DNA of 64,000 nt, taken from positions 1-64,000 of the forward strand of contig SUYI01000019.1 in the NCBI GenBank assembly GCA_015060485.1. The letters run 5' to 3'. This stretch comes from Prevotella sp. (GTDB lineage Bacteria; Bacteroidota; Bacteroidia; Bacteroidales; Bacteroidaceae). Made by a program: the position numbers and the translations under genes. Below are positions 8,241 to 16,598 of this stretch, one piece after another; within the stretch, counting starts at the first letter, position 1; every line of letters starts with the position of its first letter. The notes under the pieces were generated by a model, which was given only the letters and a program-made list of their open reading frames with translations, did no database searches and was not told where the DNA came from.

Positions 8241-10127
8241 TTATCTCCGTTGCTTTTTCATTTCCTCGGCCTGCTTCTGCATGGCTTCCAAACGTGCGGC
8301 CAGTCCCGACTGCTTCTTGGGATTATTTTTGTTAGCCTGGTAGTTGGCCTCCAGAATGGCCAGCAGCTTGGCGTCGTCTGTCGTCTTGCGCAGCGTCCAC
8401 ATGATAGCTGCCGACATGAACAGCGAAACGAAGTAGTAGAAGTTCAGACCTGAGCTGTAGTCGTTGAAGATGAAGAAGAACATCAGCGGCATGATGTACA
8501 TCATCCACTGCATGACCTTCATCTGCTCGGCCTGCTGACCTACCATCTGGTCCTTCTGCTGCTGCATCGAGAACCACGTGTACACCAGCTGTGCACCGCA
8601 GAACAGGATACACGTCAGGCTGAGGTGGTCGCCGATGCCCCAGATGTTCTTGCCCCATTCAATAATCGGGTCGTACGTCGACAGGTCGCTCATCCACAGG
8701 AACGACTGTCCGCGCAGCTGGATGGCGTTAGGCACGAAGAAGAACATGGCCAGCCAGATAGGCATCTGGATGAGCATGGGCAGACAGCCGGACAGGGGGC
8801 TGACGCCGTATTTCGAATACAGCGACATCATCTCCTGCTGCTTCTTCATCTGGTCCTCGGGCTTGTCGTACTGCTTCGTGGCCTCTTCGAATTTGGGTTT
8901 CAGAACGCGCATCTTGGCCGACGACATGTAGCTCTTCTTCACCATGGGGAAGGTGATGACCTTCAGCAAGATGGTAATCAGAATCAGCACAATACCCATG
9001 TTGAATCCGAAGCCCGTCAGCCAGTCGAAGACATACAGCGTGAACCAGCGGTTAATCCAACGCAGCAGCCACCAGCCGAGGTTGACAAGCTGTTCCAAGT
9101 CGAGGTCCTTACCAAAGGTACTCTGCTGTTCAACGTCCTGTATGAGTCGGAAGTCGTTGGGACCGATGTACATCTCAAACTCTGAAGGCTTCTGACCGCT
9201 GGGGTCGAAGGCTGTCTTCAGGTGTGCCTCGAACTGCTTCAGATAGCCGGAACCTTTCTGCTCCTGAACGCTCGACAGGTTGGCGTTCTGGGCGAAGTCG
9301 TCCTTTGAGATGAGTGCTACCGAGAAGAACTGGTTGCGGAATGCCACCCAGTCCAGCCGTTCCTCCGGCTGCTTGCTCTCGTCGCTGGTGTCGCCGATGT
9401 CCTTGGCACCCCCTTCCGTCTTCTTATAATATAAAGAGGTGTAGCGGCTCTCAAACGAAAAACCCTTCTCCTGCTGGCGGCAGTGGTCGGTCCATTCAAT
9501 CTCCATCTCTTTATACGACGGAGCGAAGACGTTGGCCAGTCCGCGCGTCTCGAACGACAGGCTCAGCAGGTAGTCTTTGCCCAGACGGTATTTCAGCGCA
9601 ATCTCGCCGCCGTTGTTGGCCTTGGCGGTCATCGTGACGGTAGAGTCCGTCTGCTCCGAGGGCGTGAAGAACATCTCGCTGGTCACGATGTTTTCCTGCT
9701 TACCGGCCAGCATGAAGGTCATGTTCTGGTCCTTTTCGTCGAACAGCGTTACGTCCGGTTGGTCGTCGATGTTCTTGAAGTCCTTGATGACTGCCTTGCG
9801 GATGACGCCGCCCTTGGTGTCGAGCGTTAGTTCCAGCTTGCCGTTCTTCAGCACGATCTTCTCTGACGTGCCGTTCATGGCCGAGTGGAAGAGGGCAGTG
9901 GTGTCAATGGCGGCGCTGGCGACGGAATCGCCAGCCGCTGTACCTTGCTTTTTTGACGCAAGGGCAGCTTCCTTTTGGGCCTTGGCGGCCTGTTCCTGAG
10001 CGACGGCCTGAAGGCTGTCTTGCAGGCGGGCGGCCTCAATCTGTTCTGCCGAGGGCTGGTTCCACCAGCTGAATCCTATCAGTACGGCAGCAATCAGCAC
10101 GAAGCCGATAATAGTGTCTCTATTCAT
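8241..10127 (-). CDS. yidC: Membrane protein insertase YidC
   Basis: 628 residues. It inserts and folds inner-membrane proteins, alone or with SecYEG. It has the N-terminal membrane anchor (MNRDTIIGFVLIAAVLIGF), a large periplasmic domain (about residues 60-340) and the conserved five-segment C-terminal core with KKSYMSSAKMRVLKPKFEEA and GCLPMLIQMPIWLAMFFF. The Lys/Arg-rich tail after the last helix is usual. An octamer repeat lies directly before the start codon. The gene is alone on its strand and ends against the 21-bp array. Confidence 0.97.
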   Translation of the reverse strand: MNRDTIIGFVLIAAVLIGFSWWNQPSAEQIEAARLQDSLQAVAQEQAAKAQKEAALASKKQGTAAGDSVASAAIDTTALFHSAMNGTSEKIVLKNGKLELTLDTKGGVIRKAVIKDFKNIDDQPDVTLFDEKDQNMTFMLAGKQENIVTSEMFFTPSEQTDSTVTMTAKANNGGEIALKYRLGKDYLLSLSFETRGLANVFAPSYKEMEIEWTDHCRQQEKGFSFESRYTSLYYKKTEGGAKDIGDTSDESKQPEERLDWVAFRNQFFSVALISKDDFAQNANLSSVQEQKGSGYLKQFEAHLKTAFDPSGQKPSEFEMYIGPNDFRLIQDVEQQSTFGKDLDLEQLVNLGWWLLRWINRWFTLYVFDWLTGFGFNMGIVLILITILLKVITFPMVKKSYMSSAKMRVLKPKFEEATKQYDKPEDQMKKQQEMMSLYSKYGVSPLSGCLPMLIQMPIWLAMFFFVPNAIQLRGQSFLWMSDLSTYDPIIEWGKNIWGIGDHLSLTCILFCGAQLVYTWFSMQQQKDQMVGQQAEQMKVMQWMMYIMPLMFFFIFNDYSSGLNFYYFVSLFMSAAIMWTLRKTTDDAKLLAILEANYQANKNNPKKQSGLAARLEAMQKQAEEMKKQRR

Positions 10128-10133
10128 ATCTTT

Positions 10134-10169
10134 TTTACCTTTTTACTCTTTTACCTTTTTACCTTTTTA
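10134..10169. repeat. Octamer repeat before yidC
   Basis: On the yidC strand the sequence reads AAAAAGGT-AAAAAGGT-AAAAGAGT-AAAAAGGT directly before the start codon. The same repeat type precedes the gene at 22665. Confidence 0.8.
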
Positions 10170-10183
10170 GGCAAATTCGGCTG

Positions 10184-10191
10184 CAAAGGTA
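10184..10191 (-). promoter_or_regulatory. -7 promoter element of yidC
   Basis: CAAAGGTA on + is TACCTTTG on the minus strand, 57 bp upstream of the yidC start. Confidence 0.7.
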
Positions 10192-10234
10192 CGATTTTTT
10201 TTTCTTTTTCTTACCCCATTCCTTATTTTTTTGT

Positions 10235-10242
10235 TATCTTTG
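10235..10242 (+). promoter_or_regulatory. -7 promoter element
   Basis: TATCTTTG, 21 bp before the start codon of the DUF3078 gene. Confidence 0.7.
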
Positions 10243-10263
10243 CGCTCAAATAGACAATCGAAT

Positions 10264-11562
10264 ATGAAATACAAGTCCATTTTTATCCTATTCGCAGCGC
10301 TGCTGACAGTCACCGCTGCATCAGCCCAGCGTACCAAGAACAGGAATGCTTCGAAGCCCGATACGGCTTTGATAGTCAGAAACTATATCGACTCGCTCCG
10401 CGTGTTGCGCCAGCAGCTCGACTCCGTGCAGCGCGTCAACGAGGCGTTACGTACCGAGTCCGACGACGGACGCTACTACCGCCTGTTTGCTCCTGCGACG
10501 TTCTATCATTCCGGAGCCCGCCAGGTGTTGTCGCTGACTCCTCCTGCCGGCGACGACGTGACCAATGCCGTCGATGCCGCCTTGCTGTCGCTATACATGC
10601 GCCGTCCCGACCTTATTGGCGGTTACGAGAGCCAGCTGATGAAGGCTGGAACCTTGCGTGAGGACGTCAACCAGGAGGTGAAGCAGCAGGTGGAACTCGT
10701 CGAGATAGCGGCTCCCGTTCCTGAGGCTCCTCCCGTCGATGCCCCTGTTGCTGTCGAGGTGAAGAAACCCAACTTCTGGAAGTTTAAGTTCGACGGCTCC
10801 CTGCAGTTCCTGCAGAACTACGTCTCCGACAACTGGCACAAGGGTGGTGAGTCCAACTATTCTGCCGTAGGTGCTGTGACGCTGGAGCTGAACTACAACG
10901 ACAAGGACCGCGTCACCTTCGACAACAAACTTGAGACTAAGCTGGGCTTCCAGACGTCGCGTTCGGACACCGTCCATAAGTTCAAGACTAACAACGACCT
11001 GCTGCGTCTTACCAGCAAGCTGGGTCTCCAGGCTCACAAGAAGTGGTACTACACACTGCAGCTGCTGGCCTATACGCAGTTTGCCCCCGGCTACAAGTCG
11101 AACGATACCTTTGTCTATTCCGACTTCATGTCGCCCTTCAAACTGAACGTCGGTATCGGTATGGAGTATAAGGTCGAGGCGCTGAATAAGCGGCTCACCG
11201 GTTCGCTCAACTTCCTGCCCTTGTCGTTCAACTTCACCTATGTCGGACGTATGGCGTTGGCTTCGCGCAATGGCATCTCCGGCGACCATCATTCTACCGA
11301 GGACTTTGGTTCGCAGTTCACCGCCGACTTGAAGTGGCAGATTGCCGAGCAGGTGCTTTATAAGACGCGCTTCTATGCCAACACGTCCTATCACCGCACG
11401 CTGGTGGAGTGGGAGAATCAGTTCGAACTGAAGGTGTCGAAATACATCTCAGCCAATCTGTTCCTCTATCCGCGCTTCGACGACAGCAACGCCCGTGACG
11501 ACGACATGGGCTACTTCCAGTTCCAGGAGTACTCCTCGCTGGGACTGACATACACGTTCTAA
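10264..11562 (+). CDS. DUF3078 outer-membrane beta-barrel protein
   Basis: 432 residues with a signal peptide (MKYKSIFILFAALLTVTAASA). After a region with Leu/Gln heptads and a Pro/Val linker (about residues 140-170), the C-terminal half is the DUF3078 barrel, recognised by NYVSDNWHKGGESNYSAV and alternating aromatic strands ending in a terminal Phe (GLTYTF), as outer-membrane proteins do. The role of the family is unknown. The start was chosen 21 bp after the -7 element; an earlier in-frame ATG overlaps the promoter. Confidence 0.88.
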   Translation: MKYKSIFILFAALLTVTAASAQRTKNRNASKPDTALIVRNYIDSLRVLRQQLDSVQRVNEALRTESDDGRYYRLFAPATFYHSGARQVLSLTPPAGDDVTNAVDAALLSLYMRRPDLIGGYESQLMKAGTLREDVNQEVKQQVELVEIAAPVPEAPPVDAPVAVEVKKPNFWKFKFDGSLQFLQNYVSDNWHKGGESNYSAVGAVTLELNYNDKDRVTFDNKLETKLGFQTSRSDTVHKFKTNNDLLRLTSKLGLQAHKKWYYTLQLLAYTQFAPGYKSNDTFVYSDFMSPFKLNVGIGMEYKVEALNKRLTGSLNFLPLSFNFTYVGRMALASRNGISGDHHSTEDFGSQFTADLKWQIAEQVLYKTRFYANTSYHRTLVEWENQFELKVSKYISANLFLYPRFDDSNARDDDMGYFQFQEYSSLGLTYTF

Positions 11563-11599
11563 AAGCCCATCCCAACCCTCCCAAAGGAAGGGGGCTTAG
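11563..11599. repeat. GC-rich palindromic repeat, left copy
   Basis: AAGCCCATCCCAACCCTCCC followed by AAAGGAAGGGGGCTTAG begins right at the stop codon. An inverted related copy lies at 11669-11705, and a diverged copy lies in frame in the kinase gene at 13326-13370. Confidence 0.7.
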
Positions 11600-11600
11600 A

Positions 11601-11655
11601 AAAAGATAGCTACCGCACGGGGTTAATCCTCATGCGGTAGCTATCTTTTATACTC
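11601..11655. terminator. Bidirectional terminator, 17-bp perfect stem
   Basis: AAAAGATAGCTACCGCA (11601-11617) pairs without mismatch with 11633-11649. It lies between the convergent DUF3078 and DUF1573 genes, inside the inverted GC-rich repeats. Confidence 0.9.
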
Positions 11656-11668
11656 TATAACTATCTAT

Positions 11669-11705
11669 CCTTTCTCCCTCCCTTTGGGAGGGCCGGGGTA
11701 GGCTT
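11669..11705. repeat. GC-rich palindromic repeat, right inverted copy
   Basis: On the minus strand it reads AAGCCTACCCCGGCCCTCCC then AAAGGGAGGGAG, matching the left copy at 11563-11599 in opposite orientation. Together they enclose the terminator. Confidence 0.7.
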
Positions 11706-11707
11706 CC

Positions 11708-12103
11708 CTATTTTTTCTCCGCTTCCGTCATGTCACCCTCAATGTAGAGTCGCGTCATTTCCACGGCACCGTTTGTACGAACGGTAATTGATTTCTTGAA
11801 GTGTCCGGGGAACTTGCCGGCTCCGTTGTACGTCACCTTGATTTGGCCCTTTTCGCCAGGCTGTACGGCAGTCTTCGTGTATTCGGGAACGGTGCATCCG
11901 CACGAGGCAATAGCCTGGTTTACCATCAGAGGCTGTTCGCCCACATTCGTATAGGTAAACACACACGTCACCTTGGGATTAGCCTCCGAGAAAGTTCCAA
12001 AGTCGTGGGTGGTCTTGTCGAATTGAATCTGTGCGGGTTTCTGAGCCATTACGCCTGTCAGCGCAATAGCCAGCATCACGGTTGTCAATATCAGTTTCTT
12101 CAT
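11708..12103 (-). CDS. DUF1573 domain-containing secreted protein
   Basis: 131 residues: signal peptide (MKKLILTTVMLAIALTGVMA) and one immunoglobulin-like DUF1573 domain with the typical HDFGTFSEANPKVTCVF and ASCGCTVPEY motifs. Function of the family is unknown; members are common in Bacteroidetes and are exported. The start MKKLILT was chosen over an in-frame ATG 33 bp upstream because the shorter form begins with a proper signal peptide. It has its own -7 element. Confidence 0.9.
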   Translation of the reverse strand: MKKLILTTVMLAIALTGVMAQKPAQIQFDKTTHDFGTFSEANPKVTCVFTYTNVGEQPLMVNQAIASCGCTVPEYTKTAVQPGEKGQIKVTYNGAGKFPGHFKKSITVRTNGAVEMTRLYIEGDMTEAEKK

Positions 12104-12135
12104 TGTTCTTTCCGTTTTAAGTTCATAAATCGCCA

Positions 12136-12143
12136 CAAAAGTA
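12136..12143 (-). promoter_or_regulatory. -7 promoter element
   Basis: CAAAAGTA on + is TACTTTTG on the minus strand, 33 bp before the DUF1573 start codon. Confidence 0.6.
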
Positions 12144-12245
12144 AGGCTTTTTCTTTAGAGTTGTATCCTTTCCAGCAGGTTTTTAACATAATTTATGTGC
12201 ATAGCCCTCACCTTTCGGTTTTCTGGCACAAGCAATTGCCTGAAC

Positions 12246-12869
12246 TTAAATCAGTTTTTGTTCCACTGCCAGCCTGACGAGGCTGACGGTGTTTCTTACG
12301 CCGAACTTTGCCAGTAGGCGCTTACGATACCAGTTCACGGTTTCAGTGCTCAGATGCATGTGGACGGCAATCTCGGGATTGGTCATTCCGTTGCAGATGA
12401 GGCTAAGTATGTTCTTCTCCACATCCGTCAGCACCACGTTGTTTGTTTTGCCTTTCTGGAGAATGGCTTCCACCTGCGGCGACACATACTGCTGCTTCTG
12501 CCACACGCTGACGATAGCCTCTGTCAGTTCGTCGACGGAGGAGCTCTTCAGCACATAGCCGTGGGCACCACATTCCATCATGCGCTGTATCATGGAGTAT
12601 TCATCGTGAATGGTAACTGCCACTACGCGAACTTTCGGGTATTGGCTGACAATCTGCTGGCAGAATGTCACTCCGTCGCCGTCGGGCATCGACAGGTCGA
12701 GCAGCAGCACGTCGGGCCGCCGTTCCTGCAGGGCCTTCCTACAGGCCTCCAGTGTGTTGAAGGTACGGCTGACGTGCGCCTTGCCGCTGTTGTTGATCAG
12801 TTCCGAAAGTCCCTCGCACACCATCTGGTGGTCGTCAACGATATACACGTCTATCAAATATTTCTTCAT
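12246..12869 (-). CDS. LuxR/NarL-family response regulator
   Basis: 207 residues. The receiver domain (1-120) has acidic residues D12-D13, the phospho-acceptor Asp58 in LLLDLSMPDGDG and conserved Lys108 in GYVLKSS. A LuxR-type helix-turn-helix (about 148-200) contains LTDVEKNILSLICNGMTNPE and LSTETVNWYRKRLLAKF. The start overlaps the stop of the sensor kinase gene by 4 bp (ATGA), so the pair is translationally coupled. NarL-type regulators bind inverted repeats, and such palindromes occur at the kinase promoter and at two nearby target promoters. That this protein binds them is inference. Confidence 0.93.
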   Translation of the reverse strand: MKKYLIDVYIVDDHQMVCEGLSELINNSGKAHVSRTFNTLEACRKALQERRPDVLLLDLSMPDGDGVTFCQQIVSQYPKVRVVAVTIHDEYSMIQRMMECGAHGYVLKSSSVDELTEAIVSVWQKQQYVSPQVEAILQKGKTNNVVLTDVEKNILSLICNGMTNPEIAVHMHLSTETVNWYRKRLLAKFGVRNTVSLVRLAVEQKLI

Positions 12870-14782
12870 AATGGTAAAATGATGTGAATGTCTGTTCCTT
12901 TGCCCTCGGCAGTAATGATGTTCAGCGTTCCGTGATAGGGTTCAATTCTTTCTCGGATATTATGGAGCCCCATGTTGTTAGAGGTGAGAGGTAAGTGGTG
13001 AGAGGTATGAGATATGCCCTTGCCGTCGTCGCTGACGGTGAGGGTTATCTCCTTCTCATCCTGCATCAGTTGAATGTCAATATGGCTGGCCTCGGCGTGC
13101 TTCAGGGCGTTGTTCACCAACTCGTAGGTGCAACGGTATAGCACGAGTTCCTTGTTTTTCTCCATACTGATGTCGCCAATAGCCTGGAACTTTGCCCCAG
13201 GTACACTTACGGCGAAGTCGTTGAGTGCAGATATCAGTCCGTTTCTCAGCAGTTCTTCGGGCATCAGGTGATGGGCCGTGCGCCGCAGTTCGACAATAAT
13301 CCTATCAAGTAGCTGGATGTATTCACTCCCCTCGCTCTGTGAGAGGCCGGGAGAGCTGGGGGTGAGGCTTTTCATCCGTAGCAGCGAGAGCATGCCGCCC
13401 AGTCCGTCGTGCAGGTCGCGGGCCAGAATCTGGCGCTCCTTCGTCTCCGCCTCCAAGGCCACCTTTGCTGCCAGCAGTGCTCTCTTGCGACGGTGGACAA
13501 TAACCAATAAACAATAACCAATAACCATTGTCACCAACAGGGCCACCGCCAGTCCTAACAGCCAGCGGTAAAGGCCGCGCTCCTTGTCGAGTGTGGCAAT
13601 CTGCGCCTCCTTCTGGGCTGTCTCGTAAAGCACTTCCATCTGCGACAGTCCGCTCTGGTAGTTCCTTGTAGAGAGCTGTTCCTGTAATGTGCGTACCTTT
13701 TTTATATATATGGACGCCTGCTCCTTGTTGCCCAGCTGCATGTATATCTGTGCCAGGAGCTCGTAGCATCCGATATCGCCGTAGGTCGCCTCGTCGTCGT
13801 TCTCGTGTATCGACTTCAGGGCATAGTCGAGAGCCTGCTGCCAGCGGTGCTCTTTCATCGCTACCATCGTGGCGGCTGCATAGATGTCGCTGCGGGTCTC
13901 CATCATCATCTCGTCGTTCACCAGCGAGAGCCCTTCTGCCGCGTATGCCTTTGCCTTATCCAGGTCTGTGTGGCCGTCCATCAGGTAGAGCTTTGTCATT
14001 GAGGCAAGTATTTCAGGGTAGTCGCCCGTCTCTTCTTTGCGGTGTGCGTGATAGTAGTCGTAGGCTGGGAGGATGGTCTGGCGAGCCTTGTCATAGTCGC
14101 CTTCGTTGATGTATATCTTCACCAGACCTTTTCTGGGCAGTGCTGCCATCAGTGAGTCGCCTGATGCCTCGCCGGTCCTGACGGCTTCCAGATATTCTGC
14201 CTCAGCCTTTTCGTTGTTGCCCATCGAGAGCCACAGTTCTGCCACGTTGTGGTGCAGGATGGTCTGCGACTCCAGCCAGCCGTGCTTCTCGAAGATGGGC
14301 AATGCCTTCTGGTAGTACTTGATGGCCAGCAGTGCCTTGTCCTGCATGTTGTAGAGGTTGCCGATGGCGCCGTAGAGCTGCGACAGGTTGTCGTCGATGT
14401 CGCTCTCGCTGTAGCGCTTGTCGTTTTTCATGGAGTCGGTGACGGCGAGTGCCCAGAGGAAGTAGCGTTCTGCCTCTTCATACTTTTCCTGTCCGTAGTT
14501 TTGCAGCCCCAGGTTGTAGAGGGCGCTCTCACGCATGTTTTTGGAGTCCGTCTTGTAAGTCAGGGCGAGCATCTCGCGGCAGTAGCGGTCGTGCTTCTCG
14601 CCGTCTTTGCCTAGATAACCGCGTATCAGGATACTGTAACAGTTCAAGCGGTCCTTGTCGCTGAGGTGCTTGCTGTTGTTAAGTACTTGTTCAGCCGAGT
14701 CCACTTTGGCATTGCGGTGGTCGGTATAGCCTTTTACTGTCATGCAGACAGCCAGGCACGCAAAAAGGATAATTTTTCTCAT
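12866..14782 (-). CDS. TPR sensor histidine kinase (HisKA_3 type)
   Basis: 638 residues. Signal peptide (about 1-18), a periplasmic helical region with several TPR units (about 60-390), one membrane segment (about 405-430), a dimerisation/phospho-acceptor domain with His458 in ARDLHDGLGG, and an ATPase domain with N box ELVNNALKHAEA and DDGKG. Two segments look like repeat insertions: residues about 472-488 after the phospho-acceptor helix (DNA 13326-13370) and 591-602 in the ATP lid between DDGKG and MGLHNIRERI (DNA 12977-13012). Part of the membrane segment is also coded by a simple repeat (13499-13530). Cognate regulator overlaps downstream. Expression is probably autoregulated through the palindrome at 14819. 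Confidence 0.93.
   Translation of the reverse strand: MRKIILFACLAVCMTVKGYTDHRNAKVDSAEQVLNNSKHLSDKDRLNCYSILIRGYLGKDGEKHDRYCREMLALTYKTDSKNMRESALYNLGLQNYGQEKYEEAERYFLWALAVTDSMKNDKRYSESDIDDNLSQLYGAIGNLYNMQDKALLAIKYYQKALPIFEKHGWLESQTILHHNVAELWLSMGNNEKAEAEYLEAVRTGEASGDSLMAALPRKGLVKIYINEGDYDKARQTILPAYDYYHAHRKEETGDYPEILASMTKLYLMDGHTDLDKAKAYAAEGLSLVNDEMMMETRSDIYAAATMVAMKEHRWQQALDYALKSIHENDDEATYGDIGCYELLAQIYMQLGNKEQASIYIKKVRTLQEQLSTRNYQSGLSQMEVLYETAQKEAQIATLDKERGLYRWLLGLAVALLVTMVIGYCLLVIVHRRKRALLAAKVALEAETKERQILARDLHDGLGGMLSLLRMKSLTPSSPGLSQSEGSEYIQLLDRIIVELRRTAHHLMPEELLRNGLISALNDFAVSVPGAKFQAIGDISMEKNKELVLYRCTYELVNNALKHAEASHIDIQLMQDEKEITLTVSDDGKGISHTSHHLPLTSNNMGLHNIRERIEPYHGTLNIITAEGKGTDIHIILPL
12977..13012 (-). 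repeat. In-frame 36-nt heptamer element, copy 1
   Basis: On the coding strand it is TCTCATACCTCTCACCACTT followed by ACCTCTCACCTCTAAC, encoding SHTSHHLPLTSN (residues 591-602) in the ATP lid of the kinase. About 32 of 36 bases match the copy at 43035-43070. Confidence 0.85.
13326..13370 (-). repeat. In-frame GC-rich palindromic repeat
   Basis: The coding strand reads AAGCCTCACCCCCAGCTCTC then CCGGCCTCTCACAGAGCGAGG, a diverged copy of the element that flanks the terminator at 11563-11705. It encodes SLTPSSPGLSQSEGSE in the kinase, directly after the phospho-acceptor helix. Confidence 0.6.
13499..13530 (-). repeat. Simple repeat inside the kinase membrane segment
   Basis: The + strand reads ACAATAACCAATAAACAATA and continues ACCAATAACC. 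On the coding strand this encodes VIGYCLLVIV, part of the membrane helix. It is the same low-complexity type as the intergenic repeat at 6154-6187. Confidence 0.6.
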
Positions 14783-14790
14783 TCTGCCTA

Positions 14791-14798
14791 CAAAGTTA
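14791..14798 (-). promoter_or_regulatory. -7 element of the kinase-regulator operon
   Basis: CAAAGTTA on + is TAACTTTG on the minus strand. No -33 TTTG is present. The palindrome 14819-14834 ends 20 bp upstream, in the -33 region. Confidence 0.7.
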
Positions 14799-14818
14799 TC
14801 TATTTTTCTCCATATTCA

Positions 14819-14834
14819 CCACCCAAATGGGTGG
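14819..14834. promoter_or_regulatory. Palindromic operator candidate 1
   Basis: CCACCCAAATGGGTGG: 6-bp arms, 4-nt centre. It occupies the -33 region of the kinase promoter and is also about 63 bp upstream of the -7 element of the divergent gene at 14936. Confidence 0.65.
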
Positions 14835-14858
14835 AAAATCGACAGCCTTACGCTAAAT

Positions 14859-14874
14859 CCACCCTTTTGGGTGG
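14859..14874. promoter_or_regulatory. Palindromic operator candidate 2
   Basis: CCACCCTTTTGGGTGG: perfect 6-bp arms, centred about 44 bp upstream of the predicted start of transcription of the gene at 14936. This is where a NarL-type activator would touch RNA polymerase. Confidence 0.65.
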
Positions 14875-14896
14875 CTGAATCATGGAAAAAAACGAT

Positions 14897-14904
14897 TATC
14901 TTTG
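14897..14904 (+). promoter_or_regulatory. -7 element of the OmpA-domain gene
   Basis: TATCTTTG, with no -33 TTTG at 19-21 bp; operator candidate 2 ends 22 bp upstream. Confidence 0.7.
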
Positions 14905-14935
14905 CGGAAATATGTATTAATTAATCCAGTGACCT

Positions 14936-16213
14936 ATGAATATGAAAAGACTGTTATTGATGCTGATGGTGATGTTCGCCTTTGCAGTGAATGCTGATGC
15001 ACAGGGTTTCCTGAAGAGACTGAAAGAGCGTGCTATCAATGCTGCTGAGAATGCCGTAGAGCGTAAGGTGGAACGTAAGGTCGACAAGGAGACCGACGAT
15101 GCGATGGACGAGGTGCTCGACGGCAAGAAGTCCAGCAAGAAGAGCAAAAACGACGATGCTGACGCCGAGGACGATACCCCCGACGCTGTGGCTCAGAACC
15201 AGAAGAGCGACTTCGTTCGTGGTAGCGTGATTCTCTTTGAGGATGATTTTGCCAACGAGCAGCTGGGTGAGTTCCCTTCGAAGTGGGATATCAGCGACGG
15301 TAGTATCGAGGTCGCCTCTGTCAATGGCAAGAAGTATGCGCATAGCAATGCTCCGTCCAGCGTTTTCTCACCATTGATGGAGAACATGCAGTCTTATCTG
15401 CCTGATGTCTTCACCCTTGAGTGGGATGTATTCTATTGCAAGCCGGGCGATATTGACCAGGCAGCGCAGCAGATTACTTTCTATTCTGGGAAGGATGAAG
15501 TCGGCTATATTTATTTGATGTATCGCCCGGGTTCTCCTGATAGCTACGGTAACTATCGTCTTAAGAAGGGCGGAGGTTCTGGCGACGAGGTAGCTGGTCA
15601 GATTGAGTGGGATCATATCCAGAAATATGTCAAGTTTGGCCAGTGGAATCACTTTGCCATTTCGTTCAATAAGCGTGCTTTTAAGTACTATATCAACGGC
15701 AACCGTGTCATCAATCTTCCGAATGTGAAGGCTCCCAGTCGTTTTGAATACTACATTCACTACGGCGAATATCCCTATCGCGGCGTAGGCCATGTGGTCA
15801 TTGCCAAAGGTGCTAAGGATCTTTATGAGAGAAATACTACAGACATGTCTGCCGTTGAGAAGGCCATTGCCGAGACGGGTAAGTTCGTGACTAACAATAT
15901 CTTATTCGAAACCGGTAAGGCAACGCTGAAGCCAGAGTCAATGGAAGAGATTCAGAAAGTGGCCGACTATATGAAGAAGAACCCGACGGCTCGCTTCGAG
16001 GTGCAGGGCCATACCGACAACCAGGGCTCTGACAAGATTAACGACCCGCTCTCGCAGCAGCGCGCTGAGGCTGTCGTCAAGGCCCTCGAACAACTGGGCT
16101 GCGATCCGTTCAATATGCGTGCCGTTGGTAAGGGCTCACACGAACCCGTCGCCGACAATAAGACCGACGATGGTCGTGCCAAGAACCGCCGCGTCGAGTT
16201 TATCAAGAAATAA
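14936..16213 (+). CDS. Secreted protein with LamG-like and C-terminal OmpA domains
   Basis: 425 residues. Signal peptide (about 1-22, ending NADA), then a basic amphipathic helix beginning QGFLKRLKERAINAAE and running to about residue 60, an acidic Asp/Glu linker (about 60-85), a jelly-roll concanavalin-like domain (about 95-295) and a C-terminal OmpA peptidoglycan-binding domain (about 320-425) with FETGKATL, QGHTDNQGS and NRRVEF. It is likely periplasmic and bound to the cell wall. The basic helix plus acidic linker is shared with the product of the next gene. It is divergent from the kinase operon and carries two operator candidates. Start may be 14936 or 14942. Confidence 0.85.
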   Translation: MNMKRLLLMLMVMFAFAVNADAQGFLKRLKERAINAAENAVERKVERKVDKETDDAMDEVLDGKKSSKKSKNDDADAEDDTPDAVAQNQKSDFVRGSVILFEDDFANEQLGEFPSKWDISDGSIEVASVNGKKYAHSNAPSSVFSPLMENMQSYLPDVFTLEWDVFYCKPGDIDQAAQQITFYSGKDEVGYIYLMYRPGSPDSYGNYRLKKGGGSGDEVAGQIEWDHIQKYVKFGQWNHFAISFNKRAFKYYINGNRVINLPNVKAPSRFEYYIHYGEYPYRGVGHVVIAKGAKDLYERNTTDMSAVEKAIAETGKFVTNNILFETGKATLKPESMEEIQKVADYMKKNPTARFEVQGHTDNQGSDKINDPLSQQRAEAVVKALEQLGCDPFNMRAVGKGSHEPVADNKTDDGRAKNRRVEFIKK

Positions 16214-16231
16214 AAGAAACATATTAATCAT

Positions 16232-16268
16232 AAGTGCATGAGGGATTACCTTCGTGCACTTTTTTTTA
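16232..16268 (+). terminator. Rho-independent terminator
   Basis: AAGTGCA (16232-16238) pairs with TGCACTT (16255-16261), followed by a T run, 19 bp after the stop codon of the OmpA-domain gene. Confidence 0.85.
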
Positions 16269-16276
16269 CCATAGGA

Positions 16277-16395
16277 ATTTTGTATTGCAAACTTTGGAAT
16301 GTACATTGCAGGCTTTGAAATGTACATTTCAGGCTTTGCAATATACATTGCAGGACGTGAAATATAAAATTATGGGACGTGAAATGACTTTGCAA
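16277..16395. repeat. 21-bp-period palindromic tandem array
   Basis: AATGTACATT-type cores begin at 16298, 16319, 16340 and 16361 (21-bp steps), with degenerate units at 16277 and 16383 (22-bp step). The best units are palindromes, for example TGAAATGTACATTTCA, joined by GGCTT. The array lies in a 385-bp gene-free stretch whose remainder holds the palindromic operator and promoter of the next gene. Confidence 0.85.
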
Positions 16396-16482
16396 CATAG
16401 ATGCGTAAATTATTCCAATTATGCAAATAAAATTATGTAAATAAAATAATTTATAAGGCCTGACTGGTTCCTTTTGTTATAC

Positions 16483-16500
16483 ACCACCCATATGGGTGGT
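16483..16500. promoter_or_regulatory. Palindromic operator candidate 3
   Basis: ACCACCCATATGGGTGGT is a perfect 18-bp palindrome with the same CCACCC/GGGTGG arms as the two sites at 14819 and 14859. It ends 60 bp upstream of the -7 element at 16561, like site 1 relative to its plus-strand promoter. Confidence 0.7.
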
Positions 16501-16560
16501 AAAAATGTTGATATATTGAAATTTGTGGGCTATGAAATAGTCTGGCTTACGGAAATGTCG

Positions 16561-16568
16561 TATCTTTG
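16561..16568 (+). promoter_or_regulatory. -7 promoter element
   Basis: TATCTTTG, 30 bp before the start codon at 16599. No TTTG at canonical -33 spacing. Confidence 0.7.
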
Positions 16569-16598
16569 CCTAAAGTTACTTTCAAAACGATAAAGACG

